Positions 14,193 to 22,186 of a stretch of 27,647 nt of DNA are shown here, piece after piece. Every line of letters starts with the position of its first letter. Positions within the stretch are counted from its first letter, which is position 1. The notes beneath the pieces were generated by a model that was not told the origin of the DNA, searched no databases, and saw only the letters and a program-made list of their open reading frames with translations. This DNA comes from an uncultured bacterium. GTDB taxonomy: Bacteria > Gemmatimonadota > Gemmatimonadetes > Longimicrobiales > RSA9. The stretch is taken from contig CALKIP010000029.1 of assembly GCA_937995995.1 (NCBI GenBank), forward strand, positions 1-27,647. The letters are read 5' to 3'. A program made the position numbers and the translations under genes.

Positions 14193-15185
14193 TCAGGTGG
14201 CGACGGCGCCCGCCTCGCGCCACTCGCGGTACACCTCTTCGGCACTCTCCACGAATCGCGGATGCTCGTGCCGCCAGCCGAGCTCCCGCTCCGAGCGGTT
14301 CGAGACGATGACCTGGTCGAGCGCCAGTGCATCGGCCAGTGGCCCCATCGTCTCGCGCGCTTCATCGAGTGGAACGTGCCGCACGGCGCCTTCACGCCCC
14401 GCCGCCCGGCTCGCCGCCCGCGCCAGTTCGATCACCGGTGTGCCCGCGCCCTCCGTGCAATGGAAGATGCCGCGGGCACGGGCTTCCGCGACCAGTCGGT
14501 ACAGCCGTGCAACGTCGCCCACATGGACCGGCGACCAGCGGTTCGTGCCATCGCCCACGATCTCGGCCGCACCGTCGCGTTCCGCCGCGGCGAAGAGGGC
14601 GCTGATCAATCCGCGACCGCCGCCATAGACCATCCCGGGCCGGATGACGGCCGTGGCCACATCCTCGGTCGCGGCTTCGAGGACCTGGCGCTCATGGGCC
14701 GGCCTCCACGCCACCAGCTTCGCCGGGTGGTCGATCGGCGCATCCTCGTCGGCCGGCCCGTCGCCGGTCTCACCCAGGATCCAGCAACCCGATGTGTAGA
14801 TGACGCAGCGCGGCGGCTCACCCTTCTCCCGCTCGTGCTGCCGCGCGGCCCAGAGCAGTGCGTCCACGGCGCCCCGGTCCGCCATCGCGGTCTCCTTCGA
14901 ACCCTCGGCAGCGACGTGGATCAGCACATCGTGCTTTGCGGCCACGCGCCGGAAAGTGTCCGAGCTCTTGATGTCGCCCACGACGGCCCGTGCGCCGAGA
15001 TCCTTCACATCCAGCGTCTTTTCCGCCCAACGCGTCATCCCCGTGACCTCGTGGCCTGCGGCCACGAGCTCGCGCACGATGGCGCTGCCGAGATACCCCG
15101 TCGCGCCCGTGACGAAGACACGCAGCGGCCTCTCCTCGTAGACCCGCCTCTTCTTCAGTCCCTCGATCTGGAATAGTCGCTTCAT
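14193..15185 (-). CDS. Atypical NAD(P)-dependent epimerase/dehydratase (extended SDR)
   Basis: This is 330 residues. The Rossmann nucleotide loop is GATGYLG (27-33) after strand RVFVT, preceded by a 20-residue polar N-terminal extension unusual in the family. Later landmarks are ARAVVGDIKSSDT (the Asp-Ile/Leu adenine pocket), DVLIHVAAEGS, and RCVIYTSGCWILG (the active-site serine strand). The usual YxxxK is absent; the equivalent segment reads WRPAHERQVLEA. That places it with atypical SDRs, many of which bind NAD(P) and reduce or simply sense small molecules. PGMVYGGG and WSPVHVGDVARLYRLV are typical of the NAD-epimerase group. The ATG at 15185 follows a GGAAGGA ribosome site (minus strand). 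A divergent promoter is proposed at 15258-15286. The substrate is unknown. Confidence 0.87.
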   Translation of the reverse strand: MKRLFQIEGLKKRRVYEERPLRVFVTGATGYLGSAIVRELVAAGHEVTGMTRWAEKTLDVKDLGARAVVGDIKSSDTFRRVAAKHDVLIHVAAEGSKETAMADRGAVDALLWAARQHEREKGEPPRCVIYTSGCWILGETGDGPADEDAPIDHPAKLVAWRPAHERQVLEAATEDVATAVIRPGMVYGGGRGLISALFAAAERDGAAEIVGDGTNRWSPVHVGDVARLYRLVAEARARGIFHCTEGAGTPVIELARAASRAAGREGAVRHVPLDEARETMGPLADALALDQVIVSNRSERELGWRHEHPRFVESAEEVYREWREAGAVAT

Positions 15186-15257
15186 CGGTGTTCCTTCCAA
15201 GCTCTTGCGGGCCCTCTGCCCTACGGCCGGAACGACGATGCGCCGGCCCACGCACTC

Positions 15258-15286
15258 AGTCTGCGCCCCGGCGCCGCCCAGGTCAA
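15258..15286 (-). promoter_or_regulatory. Putative promoter for the SDR gene
   Basis: On the minus strand this reads TTGACC, 17 bases, CAGACT. The predicted start is near 15251, about 66 bases before the ATG at 15185. The -35 is identical to that proposed for the MscS gene. Confidence 0.4.
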
Positions 15287-15327
15287 CATCGTCCGGTGTC
15301 GGACTGGAATCCGGCCCCCGGCCGGGT

Positions 15328-15339
15328 TACATTGCGGCC
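15328..15339 (+). promoter_or_regulatory. -10-like element immediately upstream of yajQ
   Basis: TACATT at 15328-15333 is followed by six bases and then the ATG at 15340. A transcript from this -10 would begin at or next to the start codon, giving a leaderless mRNA. No SD is visible before this ATG, which agrees. No clear -35 is seen. Confidence 0.35.
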
Positions 15340-15840
15340 ATGGCCAAGACGAATTCTTTCGACATTACGACCGGCGTCGATCTCCAGGAGGTCGACAACG
15401 CGGTCAACCAGACCCGCAAGGAGATCGCCCAGCGCTACGACTTCAAGGGCGTCCATGCGGAGATCGAGTTCGACCGCTCGAACGCGCTGCTCCGACTCGA
15501 AGCCGACGACGAGTACAAGCTCAACGCGCTCTACGACGTGCTCCAGTCACGCCTCGTCAAGCGAGGCGTGCCGCTCAAGAACCTGAAGCCGGGCAAGATC
15601 GAGTCGGCTTCCCTCGGTCACGCGCGCCAGGAAGTCTCCCTCCAGCAGGGGATCCCTTCCGATACCGCCAAGGAGATCGCGAAGGCCGTGAAGGAGCGGA
15701 AGATGAAGAACGTCCAGGTCGCTATCCAGGGCGATCAGCTGCGGGTCTCCAGCCCTTCACGCGACGCTTTGCAGGAGGTGATCGCCTTCCTGCGCTCCCG
15801 GGACTTCGGCGTCGAGCTCCAGTTCGGGAACTACCGCTGA
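15340..15840 (+). CDS. yajQ: YajQ family (UPF0234/DUF520) cyclic-di-GMP/nucleotide-binding protein
   Basis: This 166-residue cytosolic protein covers the full length of the family. Hallmarks are the N-terminal NSFDITTGVDLQEVDNAVNQ, the TRKEIAQRYDFKGVHAEIEF segment, and the C-terminal KAVKERKMKNVQVAIQGDQLRVSSPSRDALQEVI followed by FGVELQFGNYR. These form two ferredoxin-like halves. Family members bind tRNA or GTP in E. coli, and a Xanthomonas homologue is a cyclic-di-GMP receptor that changes transcription. The role here is inferred only by family. The ATG at 15340 is certain from the conserved MAxxxSFDI start; upstream in-frame codons are unrelated. It is followed after 5 bases by the ArsC-like gene, so the two are likely cotranscribed. 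Confidence 0.95.
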   Translation: MAKTNSFDITTGVDLQEVDNAVNQTRKEIAQRYDFKGVHAEIEFDRSNALLRLEADDEYKLNALYDVLQSRLVKRGVPLKNLKPGKIESASLGHARQEVSLQQGIPSDTAKEIAKAVKERKMKNVQVAIQGDQLRVSSPSRDALQEVIAFLRSRDFGVELQFGNYR

Positions 15841-15845
15841 AGATC

Positions 15846-16193
15846 GTGGAAGTTCAGATTTTCGGCACGAAAAAGAGCTCGGACACCCGGAAAGCGCTCC
15901 GCTTCTTCTCCGAGCGCCGCATCAAGACCCATTTCGTCGACTTGAACGCGCGCGCCGCCTCGCCCGGCGAGTTGAGGCGGTTCGTCCAGAAATTCGGCGT
16001 CGACGCACTGATCGATCGCGAGGGCAAGCGCTTCGCCCAGCTCGGACTCAGACACGCCCACTACTCCGAGGATCGCTGGCTCGAAAAACTGGTCGACGAG
16101 CCACTGCTGTTGCGCCAGCCACTCGTCCGCTCCGGCAACCGGCTCACCATTGGGCCGGCGGAGGAGGAATGGAGCGACTGGGTCGGGAGGTGA
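15846..16193 (+). CDS. ArsC/YffB-like thioredoxin-fold protein lacking the catalytic cysteine
   Basis: This 115-residue protein starts at a GTG five bases after yajQ. The overall pattern is that of the ArsC/Spx/YffB family: VQIFGTKKSSDTRKALRFFSERRIKTHFVDL at the N-terminus, then the helix ASPGELRRFVQKFG, the segment ALIDREGKRFAQLGL, and the C-terminal PLLLRQPLVRSGNRLTIGPAEEEW, where the family has PIVVxxGxxxxGF. The active-site cysteine of ArsC and YffB (GIKNCDTxxKA) is replaced: the loop reads GTKKSSDTRKA, with Ser11 at or next to the Cys position. The protein contains no cysteine at all. It is therefore unlikely to be an arsenate reductase and may be a binding or adaptor protein. Start codon choice is supported by the fold beginning at residue 2. 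Confidence 0.85.
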   Translation: MEVQIFGTKKSSDTRKALRFFSERRIKTHFVDLNARAASPGELRRFVQKFGVDALIDREGKRFAQLGLRHAHYSEDRWLEKLVDEPLLLRQPLVRSGNRLTIGPAEEEWSDWVGR

Positions 16194-16356
16194 TCCCACC
16201 CTCTTTCCTCAATCGTGCTTTCGAATTCTGTCTTCAGGAGAGGCCAGGGTGACCGAGACGGTAGGTCCGCTCGGCGTCCCTTGCTTCCGCCGGTCGTCCC
16301 ATCGATCTTTGCGATCTATACACCGATTCTGTGAACCCGGAGCCGTGGAGCAGACC

Positions 16357-18021
<1,665 letters not shown>

Positions 18022-18072
18022 GCGGGTGCGCAGTCCAGGCCGGGGTGTATCCGACGTCACGGACCCCTTCGG

Positions 18073-18102
18073 TTGACTCGGGGTAACTACGACCTGTACC
18101 TT
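18073..18102 (+). promoter_or_regulatory. Putative promoter for the Fe-S gene cluster
   Basis: TTGACT, 18 bases, TACCTT, between pruA and the NifU-domain gene. The predicted start is near 18109, about 40 bases before the ATG at 18149. An overlapping alternative is TTGGCG (18101), 18 bases, TAGTAA. Confidence 0.4.
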
Positions 18103-18148
18103 GGCGAAGGGCCGCCCGACACAATAGTAACCGGATCGACGAAGTCCA

Positions 18149-18379
18149 ATGACCGCGCGCAAGAAGATTGAGGAAGTGCTCGGCGTCATCCGACCCGCGC
18201 TGCGCGCCGACGGCGGAGATGTCGAACTTGTCGAGTACGACGAGGAGGAAGGCATCGTCCAGCTTCGGCTCATGGGCGCGTGCGAGTCCTGCCCGATCTC
18301 GATGCTCACGCTCAAGCAGGGGATCGAGCGTCGCATCATGATGGCGGTGCCCGAGGTCAAGGGCGTCCACGCCCTCTAG
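18149..18379 (+). CDS. NifU C-terminal domain protein (Fe-S cluster scaffold/carrier)
   Basis: This 76-residue protein consists of a single NifU-like (NfuA C-terminal) domain. The N-terminal helix KKIEEVLGVIRPALRADGGDVELVEYD is characteristic, and C45/C48 in GACESCPISMLTLKQGIE are the CxxC that binds a bridging [4Fe-4S] cluster between two subunits. It lacks the A-type N-domain of NfuA. It delivers clusters to apo-proteins in the cytosol. The next gene is the Fe-S carrier ATPase Mrp/ApbC, 80 bases downstream with a strong hairpin in between, so the two steps of the same pathway are side by side. The start at 18149 is clear although the SD is weak. Confidence 0.95.
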   Translation: MTARKKIEEVLGVIRPALRADGGDVELVEYDEEEGIVQLRLMGACESCPISMLTLKQGIERRIMMAVPEVKGVHAL

Positions 18380-18407
18380 TACCGGACTGACAGACCGGCG
18401 CCTATGC

Positions 18408-18437
18408 ACGGCCGGCGCCCCGGGGGGCGCCGGCCGT
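18408..18437 (+). terminator. Perfect 14-bp GC-rich inverted repeat between nifU-like gene and mrp
   Basis: ACGGCCGGCGCCCC (18408-18421) is the exact reverse complement of GGGGCGCCGGCCGT (18424-18437), with two bases between. In RNA the innermost pairs would open to form a normal loop, leaving about 12 strong pairs. It starts 29 bases after the NifU stop and ends 22 bases before the mrp ATG. It is followed by TCGTACG, not a T-run. It could be a terminator/attenuator or a processing/stability element that sets different levels of the two products. Confidence 0.6.
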
Positions 18438-18459
18438 TCGTACGATAGAGAGGAGACTC

Positions 18460-19584
18460 ATGATAGATCGCCAGGAACTGCTCGGCCACATCGAAACGGC
18501 ACTGCGACAGGTTCGACACCCCACCACCGGGCAGGACGTCCTGTCCGGAGGCCATGTGCAGGAGTTGTCCGTCAACGATGAGGGCGGGGTCCACTGCCAG
18601 TTCGTCCTGAAGCCACAGGACCCGGGCACGCTCGTACGGGAGACCCGCGCAGCCATCGAGGCGGTCGACGGCGTGACCAAGGTCAAGATCGACGTCAAGC
18701 TCCCCAAGGAGATCCAGGCGCAGCCGTCACAGGGTGGGCGCGGCGGACGCCCGCTCAAGCCCGGATCGGTTCCCGCGCCGACGCCACAGCCGCAGTTCGC
18801 CGCGTCGCTCGGCCGCGTGATCGCGGTCAGCTCCGGGAAGGGTGGTGTGGGCAAGTCGACCGTGTCCGTCAATCTCGCGGCCTCACTCGCCGCCGCCGGA
18901 AAGCGCGTCGGCCTCCTCGACGCCGACGTCTACGGCCCAGACATCCCGCTCATGTTCGGTGAGAAGCGCAAGCCGAGGGTCACGGGCGAGCGTGGGAAGG
19001 AAAAGATCGTCCCGCTCGATGCCCACGGCGTCAAGCTCATGAGCCTCGGCTTCCTCCTCGACGACGAGCAGCCGGCCATCATGCGCGGGCCCCTCATCTC
19101 CGGCATCCTGCGCCAGTTCCTCGAGCAGGTGGAGTGGGGCGAGCTCGACTATCTGATCGTGGACATGCCGCCGGGCACCGGCGATGCACAGCTTTCGCTG
19201 GTCCAGACCGTCGACATCGATGGCGCGGTAATGGTCACGACGCCCCAGGAGGTCTCGACGGGGGATGTGCGACGCGGAATCCGCATGTTCGAACGCGTCA
19301 AGACGCGCATCCTCGGTGTGGTCGAGAACATGAGCGGCTTCGTCTGCCCATGCTGCGGCGAGGAGGTCGACATCTTCGGCAAGGGCGGCGGTCGCGTTCT
19401 CGCGGAGGACATGCACGTGCCCTTCCTGGGTGAGGTGCCGCTCGATCCGAAGGTGCGCGAGGCGGGCGACTCCGGCCAGCCGACCGCCATCGCGGCCGCC
19501 GACTCACCGGCGGGGCGCGCCTTCAACGAAATCGCCGAGCGAATCGCCGCCTCGGTCGAGAGCGAGGCGGCGGTCGGCGTCTGA
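18460..19584 (+). CDS. mrp: Mrp/ApbC (NBP35 family) iron-sulfur cluster carrier ATPase
   Basis: This is 374 residues. Residues 3-80 are a MIP18/DUF59 domain (the MetS/SufT-like fold). Following a Pro/Gly-rich linker, the P-loop ATPase starts at about 118; the deviant Walker A is GKGGVGKST (126-134), with the signature lysine K127. GLLDADVYGPDIPLMFG and DYLIVDMPPGTGDAQLS are the switch and Walker B regions. The C296-P-C-C299 motif is the conserved CxxC that bridges a [4Fe-4S] cluster between monomers. It loads Fe-S clusters onto target proteins in the cytosol. The SD AGGAG lies 4-5 bases upstream of the ATG. The next gene overlaps its stop by one base (TGATG). Confidence 0.96.
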   Translation: MIDRQELLGHIETALRQVRHPTTGQDVLSGGHVQELSVNDEGGVHCQFVLKPQDPGTLVRETRAAIEAVDGVTKVKIDVKLPKEIQAQPSQGGRGGRPLKPGSVPAPTPQPQFAASLGRVIAVSSGKGGVGKSTVSVNLAASLAAAGKRVGLLDADVYGPDIPLMFGEKRKPRVTGERGKEKIVPLDAHGVKLMSLGFLLDDEQPAIMRGPLISGILRQFLEQVEWGELDYLIVDMPPGTGDAQLSLVQTVDIDGAVMVTTPQEVSTGDVRRGIRMFERVKTRILGVVENMSGFVCPCCGEEVDIFGKGGGRVLAEDMHVPFLGEVPLDPKVREAGDSGQPTAIAAADSPAGRAFNEIAERIAASVESEAAVGV

Positions 19585-19811
19585 TGCCGCGCCTCAACCT
19601 GGCACCGCCTCGGCCCATGGCCGAACTCGCCGCGATGCCGCTTCACGTCGTTGTCCGGGACTACCCGGAGACGCTTGCGGTTTTCCGGAGGTTCGGGCTC
19701 GATGTGCCGGGGCGGGGCGGGGGGCCGGTGTCGGAAGCACTCGCCGGCGCGGATGCCGGCCCTCTCATTGCCGATCTGGAAGCTGCGACCGCCTGGCGCA
19801 AGCCGGATTGA
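19584..19811 (+). CDS. Small DUF542/DUF1858-like protein without the cysteine pair
   Basis: This 75-residue protein has its ATG overlapping the mrp stop codon by one base, so it is translationally coupled to mrp. The central segment PLHVVVRDYPETLAVFRRFGLDVPGRGGGPVSEAL follows the pattern of the DUF542 (ScdA/RIC N-terminal) and DUF1858 domains: a short strand, then hxxxPxxxxVFxRFGxD, a Gly-rich loop and a helix. Those domains normally carry one or two cysteines after the RFGxD (for example YCCGG); here the position reads VPGRGGG and the protein has no cysteine. The role is not known. Position in an Fe-S operon suggests an accessory in cluster assembly or repair that does not bind metal itself. 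Confidence 0.7.
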   Translation: MPRLNLAPPRPMAELAAMPLHVVVRDYPETLAVFRRFGLDVPGRGGGPVSEALAGADAGPLIADLEAATAWRKPD

Positions 19812-19871
19812 GCGTTCGGGTACGGTACGGAGGCCGGCTCGAGCGGCTTGGCTCCGTGCGCCTGTACTCCA

Positions 19872-20648
19872 ATGACCCGGATCACCCTCCTCACCGACTT
19901 CGGCACCGCTGACGGGTACGTCGCGGCCATGAAGGGTGTGATCTCCACGATCGCGCCCGAGGCCGTGATCGACGATGCGTCGCACGACATCCCCCCGGGC
20001 GACGTGTTCGCCGCATCGATCACCCTTTCCCGGTATTGGCGGCTCTACCCGCCCGGCACGATTCACGTCGTCGTCGTGGATCCGGGTGTCGGAAGCGACA
20101 GGCGTGCCGTGGCCGCGCGCATCGAGGACCGCCTCTTCGTCGCGCCCGACAACGGAATCCTGACCCGGGTGCTCGCCGAAGGGCAGGAGGCCGACGTCGT
20201 AGTCCTCGAGAGCTCGGCCCACCGGCGCGAAGAGGTCTCGGCGACGTTCCACGGGCGCGACATATTCGCGCCGGCCGCGGCCCACCTTGCCCGGGGCGTT
20301 CCGCTTCACAAACTCGGCGGGCCCATCTCGGATCTGGTGCGGCTCCGGCTGCCCGAGCCGACGCGTGGTCCGCTCGGTGTCGAGGGCGAGATCGTCCATG
20401 TGGACCGATTCGGTAACCTGATCACGAACGTTCCAGGCACGTGGGTCGCACCAGAGAGCCGGATCATCGTGGCCGGAGTCGAGATCACTTCCCTGGGCCG
20501 TACGTACGCCGACGTCGAACCTGGAGCCGCACTCGCACTCACGGGCTCGACCGGAATGCTCGAGATCTCCGTACGGGACGGTAGCGCGGCGGAATCTCTG
20601 GCGGCAGGACGTGGGGCACGCGTGATCGTCCGGCGAGGTGTCCGCTAG
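19872..20648 (+). CDS. S-adenosyl-L-methionine hydrolase (adenosine-forming), DUF62 family
   Basis: This is a 258-residue member of the SAM hydroxide adenosyltransferase/SAM-dependent halogenase family. The N-terminal LLTDFGTADGYVAAMKGVI is the family hallmark. The water-activating triad known from characterised hydrolases is present: D70 (VVVDPGVG), R77 (SDRRA) and H127 (SATFHGRDIFAPAAAHLA). This favours hydrolysis of SAM to adenosine and methionine, not halogenation. The C-terminal domain begins near 170 with GEIVHVDRFGNLITNV, the adenine-binding segment. It acts as a cytosolic trimer. The ATG at 19872 matches the family start (TRITLLTDFG). It lies 60 bases after the DUF542-like gene, probably in the same transcript. 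The physiological role of this family is still unclear. Confidence 0.94.
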   Translation: MTRITLLTDFGTADGYVAAMKGVISTIAPEAVIDDASHDIPPGDVFAASITLSRYWRLYPPGTIHVVVVDPGVGSDRRAVAARIEDRLFVAPDNGILTRVLAEGQEADVVVLESSAHRREEVSATFHGRDIFAPAAAHLARGVPLHKLGGPISDLVRLRLPEPTRGPLGVEGEIVHVDRFGNLITNVPGTWVAPESRIIVAGVEITSLGRTYADVEPGAALALTGSTGMLEISVRDGSAAESLAAGRGARVIVRRGVR

Positions 20649-20663
20649 GGCGACGAGCGGGGT

Positions 20664-21035
20664 TCAGGCCGCCAGACGAATATCGATGGTCGGTGGAACC
20701 TCGAGCGTGTGCTCCACAGTGCAGTGACGTGCCACTCGCTCGGCGGCGGCCCGCCGCGGCACGGGCAACGATGGCCAGTTGATGACCATATCGTAGCGTC
20801 CGACCCGGTAGGGATCCTCCACGTATTCCCACGCGATCCCGATCTCCAGATCCTCGAGCTCCAACTCGGCCTGCGCAGCCCAGTTCGCCAGGACGGAAAC
20901 CGTACAGGTGGCGAGAGATGCGGCGAGCATGTGCAGGGGCGAAAAGCCGACGGCCGGATCCGTCGACTCGACTTCGAGCCCGAACCCGGCCGCCTGGACG
21001 CGGAGCTCCTGCTCACCGTCCAGAATGATCCGCAT
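20664..21035 (-). CDS. OsmC family protein
   Basis: This is a 123-residue OsmC/Ohr-fold protein. The first conserved cysteine is C44 in FSPLHMLAASLATCTVSVL and the second is C105 in VARHCTVEHTLE; the 61-residue spacing and surrounding residues match OsmC-like thiol peroxidases that reduce organic hydroperoxides. The usual first strand is short, so the protein is slightly smaller than OsmC itself (about 140). It is cytosolic and acts as an intertwined dimer in the family. The ATG at 21035 lies 11 bases after the stop of the small membrane-protein gene, which suggests cotranscription. It converges with the SAM hydrolase gene (15-base gap). Regulation by the nearby sigma factor is possible but not shown. 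Confidence 0.9.
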   Translation of the reverse strand: MRIILDGEQELRVQAAGFGLEVESTDPAVGFSPLHMLAASLATCTVSVLANWAAQAELELEDLEIGIAWEYVEDPYRVGRYDMVINWPSLPVPRRAAAERVARHCTVEHTLEVPPTIDIRLAA

Positions 21036-21046
21036 TGCTTTTCGAC

Positions 21047-21274
21047 TCAGCTATTAAGCCACGCTCGATCCGTGGCCGATAGCCGCTTGTGCTTCGGTGC
21101 GAGGAACCGGACCACCAAGTAGCCGATCAGCAGGATCGGCGCGACCTTGAAGAGCAGAAATCCTGCCAGGGACAGCGCGATGGAGAAGACGGCGCCGACC
21201 ACGGCGAGTACGATCGAGATCACGACCAGCGAGACTAGTCCGACCAGGAAGAACGTGAGGAGCGCACCGAGCAT
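21047..21274 (-). CDS. Small two-helix membrane protein
   Basis: This 75-residue protein has a strong SD (GGAGG, spacing 5) before its ATG at 21274. Residues 4-34 and 36-60 are almost wholly hydrophobic (FFLVGLVSLVVISIVLAVVGAVF, then LLFKVAPILLIGYLVVRFL), giving two or three membrane helices with short turns. The C-terminal tail is basic and polar (APKHKRLSATDRAW) and is likely cytosolic. I do not recognise a named family; it resembles short phage-shock- or envelope-associated membrane proteins. It sits between the LiaF-like exported protein and OsmC on the same strand, after a hairpin, so it may belong to the sigma-factor operon. Confidence 0.78.
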   Translation of the reverse strand: MLGALLTFFLVGLVSLVVISIVLAVVGAVFSIALSLAGFLLFKVAPILLIGYLVVRFLAPKHKRLSATDRAWLNS

Positions 21275-21305
21275 GTTCGCCTCCGGTATCTATGGCAAGA
21301 TGTGT

Positions 21306-21331
21306 TGAGCCGGCAGAATGTACCCGGCTCA
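21306..21331 (-). terminator. Hairpin beginning at the stop codon of the LiaF-like gene
   Basis: On the minus strand the stop codon TGA opens an 8-bp stem TGAGCCGG/CCGGCTCA with a 10-base loop (arms 21324-21331 and 21306-21313). No T-run follows. It may be a partial terminator or stabiliser between this gene and the small membrane-protein gene 54 bases downstream. Confidence 0.42.
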
Positions 21332-22186
21332 GAGCGTATCGTTCGGGTCGACCCATCGGATCTTGATCGATCCAAATGCGCCGTCGATATCGACCGTGAG
21401 CCGATGTTCGGCTCCGTCCCAATTGGTCGAGTAGTAGGTGTCGCCACGCTTGACGAGATCCTGGGCATCGAAACCCATCAGGAACGTGTCCTTGGAGACG
21501 CGCACCCCGACACCTCGGGGAACGCGGAGTTCGACGGCACCCAGGCCGATCTCGACGGTGGCTCGGGTGTCTCCACGCCACCGGCCCGTGAAGTCGAGCG
21601 TGATGTCGCCCACGCCACCCTCGACGCTGATCGATTCCACGTTGGCGTTGCCCAGCCCTTCGGCGCGGAATGCCGCGGCGCCTGCCTCGATCGCGAGGTT
21701 CCGCATCCGCTCCGGATTCGGATGCGAGAAGCGTACCCGTGAATCGCTCGCGCCAGTCGAGATCTTGGCCTCGGTAATCCGCAGGCCGCCCAGGTCGATC
21801 TCGGCCTCGACGGCGCCGAATTTCAACTCGAGTTCGGTAGGGACATCCGGACCGAGGGCGATGTCGAGCCGGCCGCCATCGCGAATGCTTTTCGTGGGCC
21901 TGCCGTTGGTCCCCGTCACTCCGAGGCGAAGTCTGCCACTCTCGTACTCACTGATCGGCTGAACCGATTGCGCATCGTACCTGATCGAGGAGCGGTAGAG
22001 CGTCCCGGACTCGGCCGGCAGGACACGGAGCCGGCCCGCACCGAACGAGACGTCGACCTTGAGAAGGTTCTCGCCCGCCACCTGCCGGCGTTGGCTGATC
22101 GTGCGCCAGTCCTGGCCGATCGCCGCCTCTGTAGTTGCGACCAGAAGCACGAGGGAGAGCACCACGCCGGTCAGGGCTCTAGACAT
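21329..22186 (-). CDS. Exported toast-rack/LiaF-C-like beta-helical protein
   Basis: This 285-residue exported protein has a signal peptide at 1-25 (LTGVVLSLVLLVATTEAAIGQ, cleavage likely before or at QDW). After residue 40 the sequence is a regular succession of short strands with alternating hydrophobics (LLKVDVSFGAGRLRVLP, ELELKFGAVEAEIDLGG, VESISVEGGVGDITLDF, ATVEIGLGAVELRVPRGVGVRV, GAFGSIKIRW). That is the pattern of DUF4097/LiaF C-terminal (toast-rack) domains. Such proteins act in cell-envelope stress sensing and antibiotic responses. GAVEAEIDLGG and GLGAVELRVP are internal repeats of the fold. A strong SD (GAGGAGGAG) lies within the end of the upstream gene, whose stop overlaps this ATG by 8 bases. 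It is the fourth gene of the sigma-factor operon. Confidence 0.8.
   Translation of the reverse strand: MSRALTGVVLSLVLLVATTEAAIGQDWRTISQRRQVAGENLLKVDVSFGAGRLRVLPAESGTLYRSSIRYDAQSVQPISEYESGRLRLGVTGTNGRPTKSIRDGGRLDIALGPDVPTELELKFGAVEAEIDLGGLRITEAKISTGASDSRVRFSHPNPERMRNLAIEAGAAAFRAEGLGNANVESISVEGGVGDITLDFTGRWRGDTRATVEIGLGAVELRVPRGVGVRVSKDTFLMGFDAQDLVKRGDTYYSTNWDGAEHRLTVDIDGAFGSIKIRWVDPNDTL

Noticed and set aside
16249..16356. Alternative pruA start at the GTG at 16249 with a good AGGAG
   Set aside because: The extra 36 residues are Ser/Arg-rich and not conserved; the ATG at 16357 also has a good SD and gives the normal family length.
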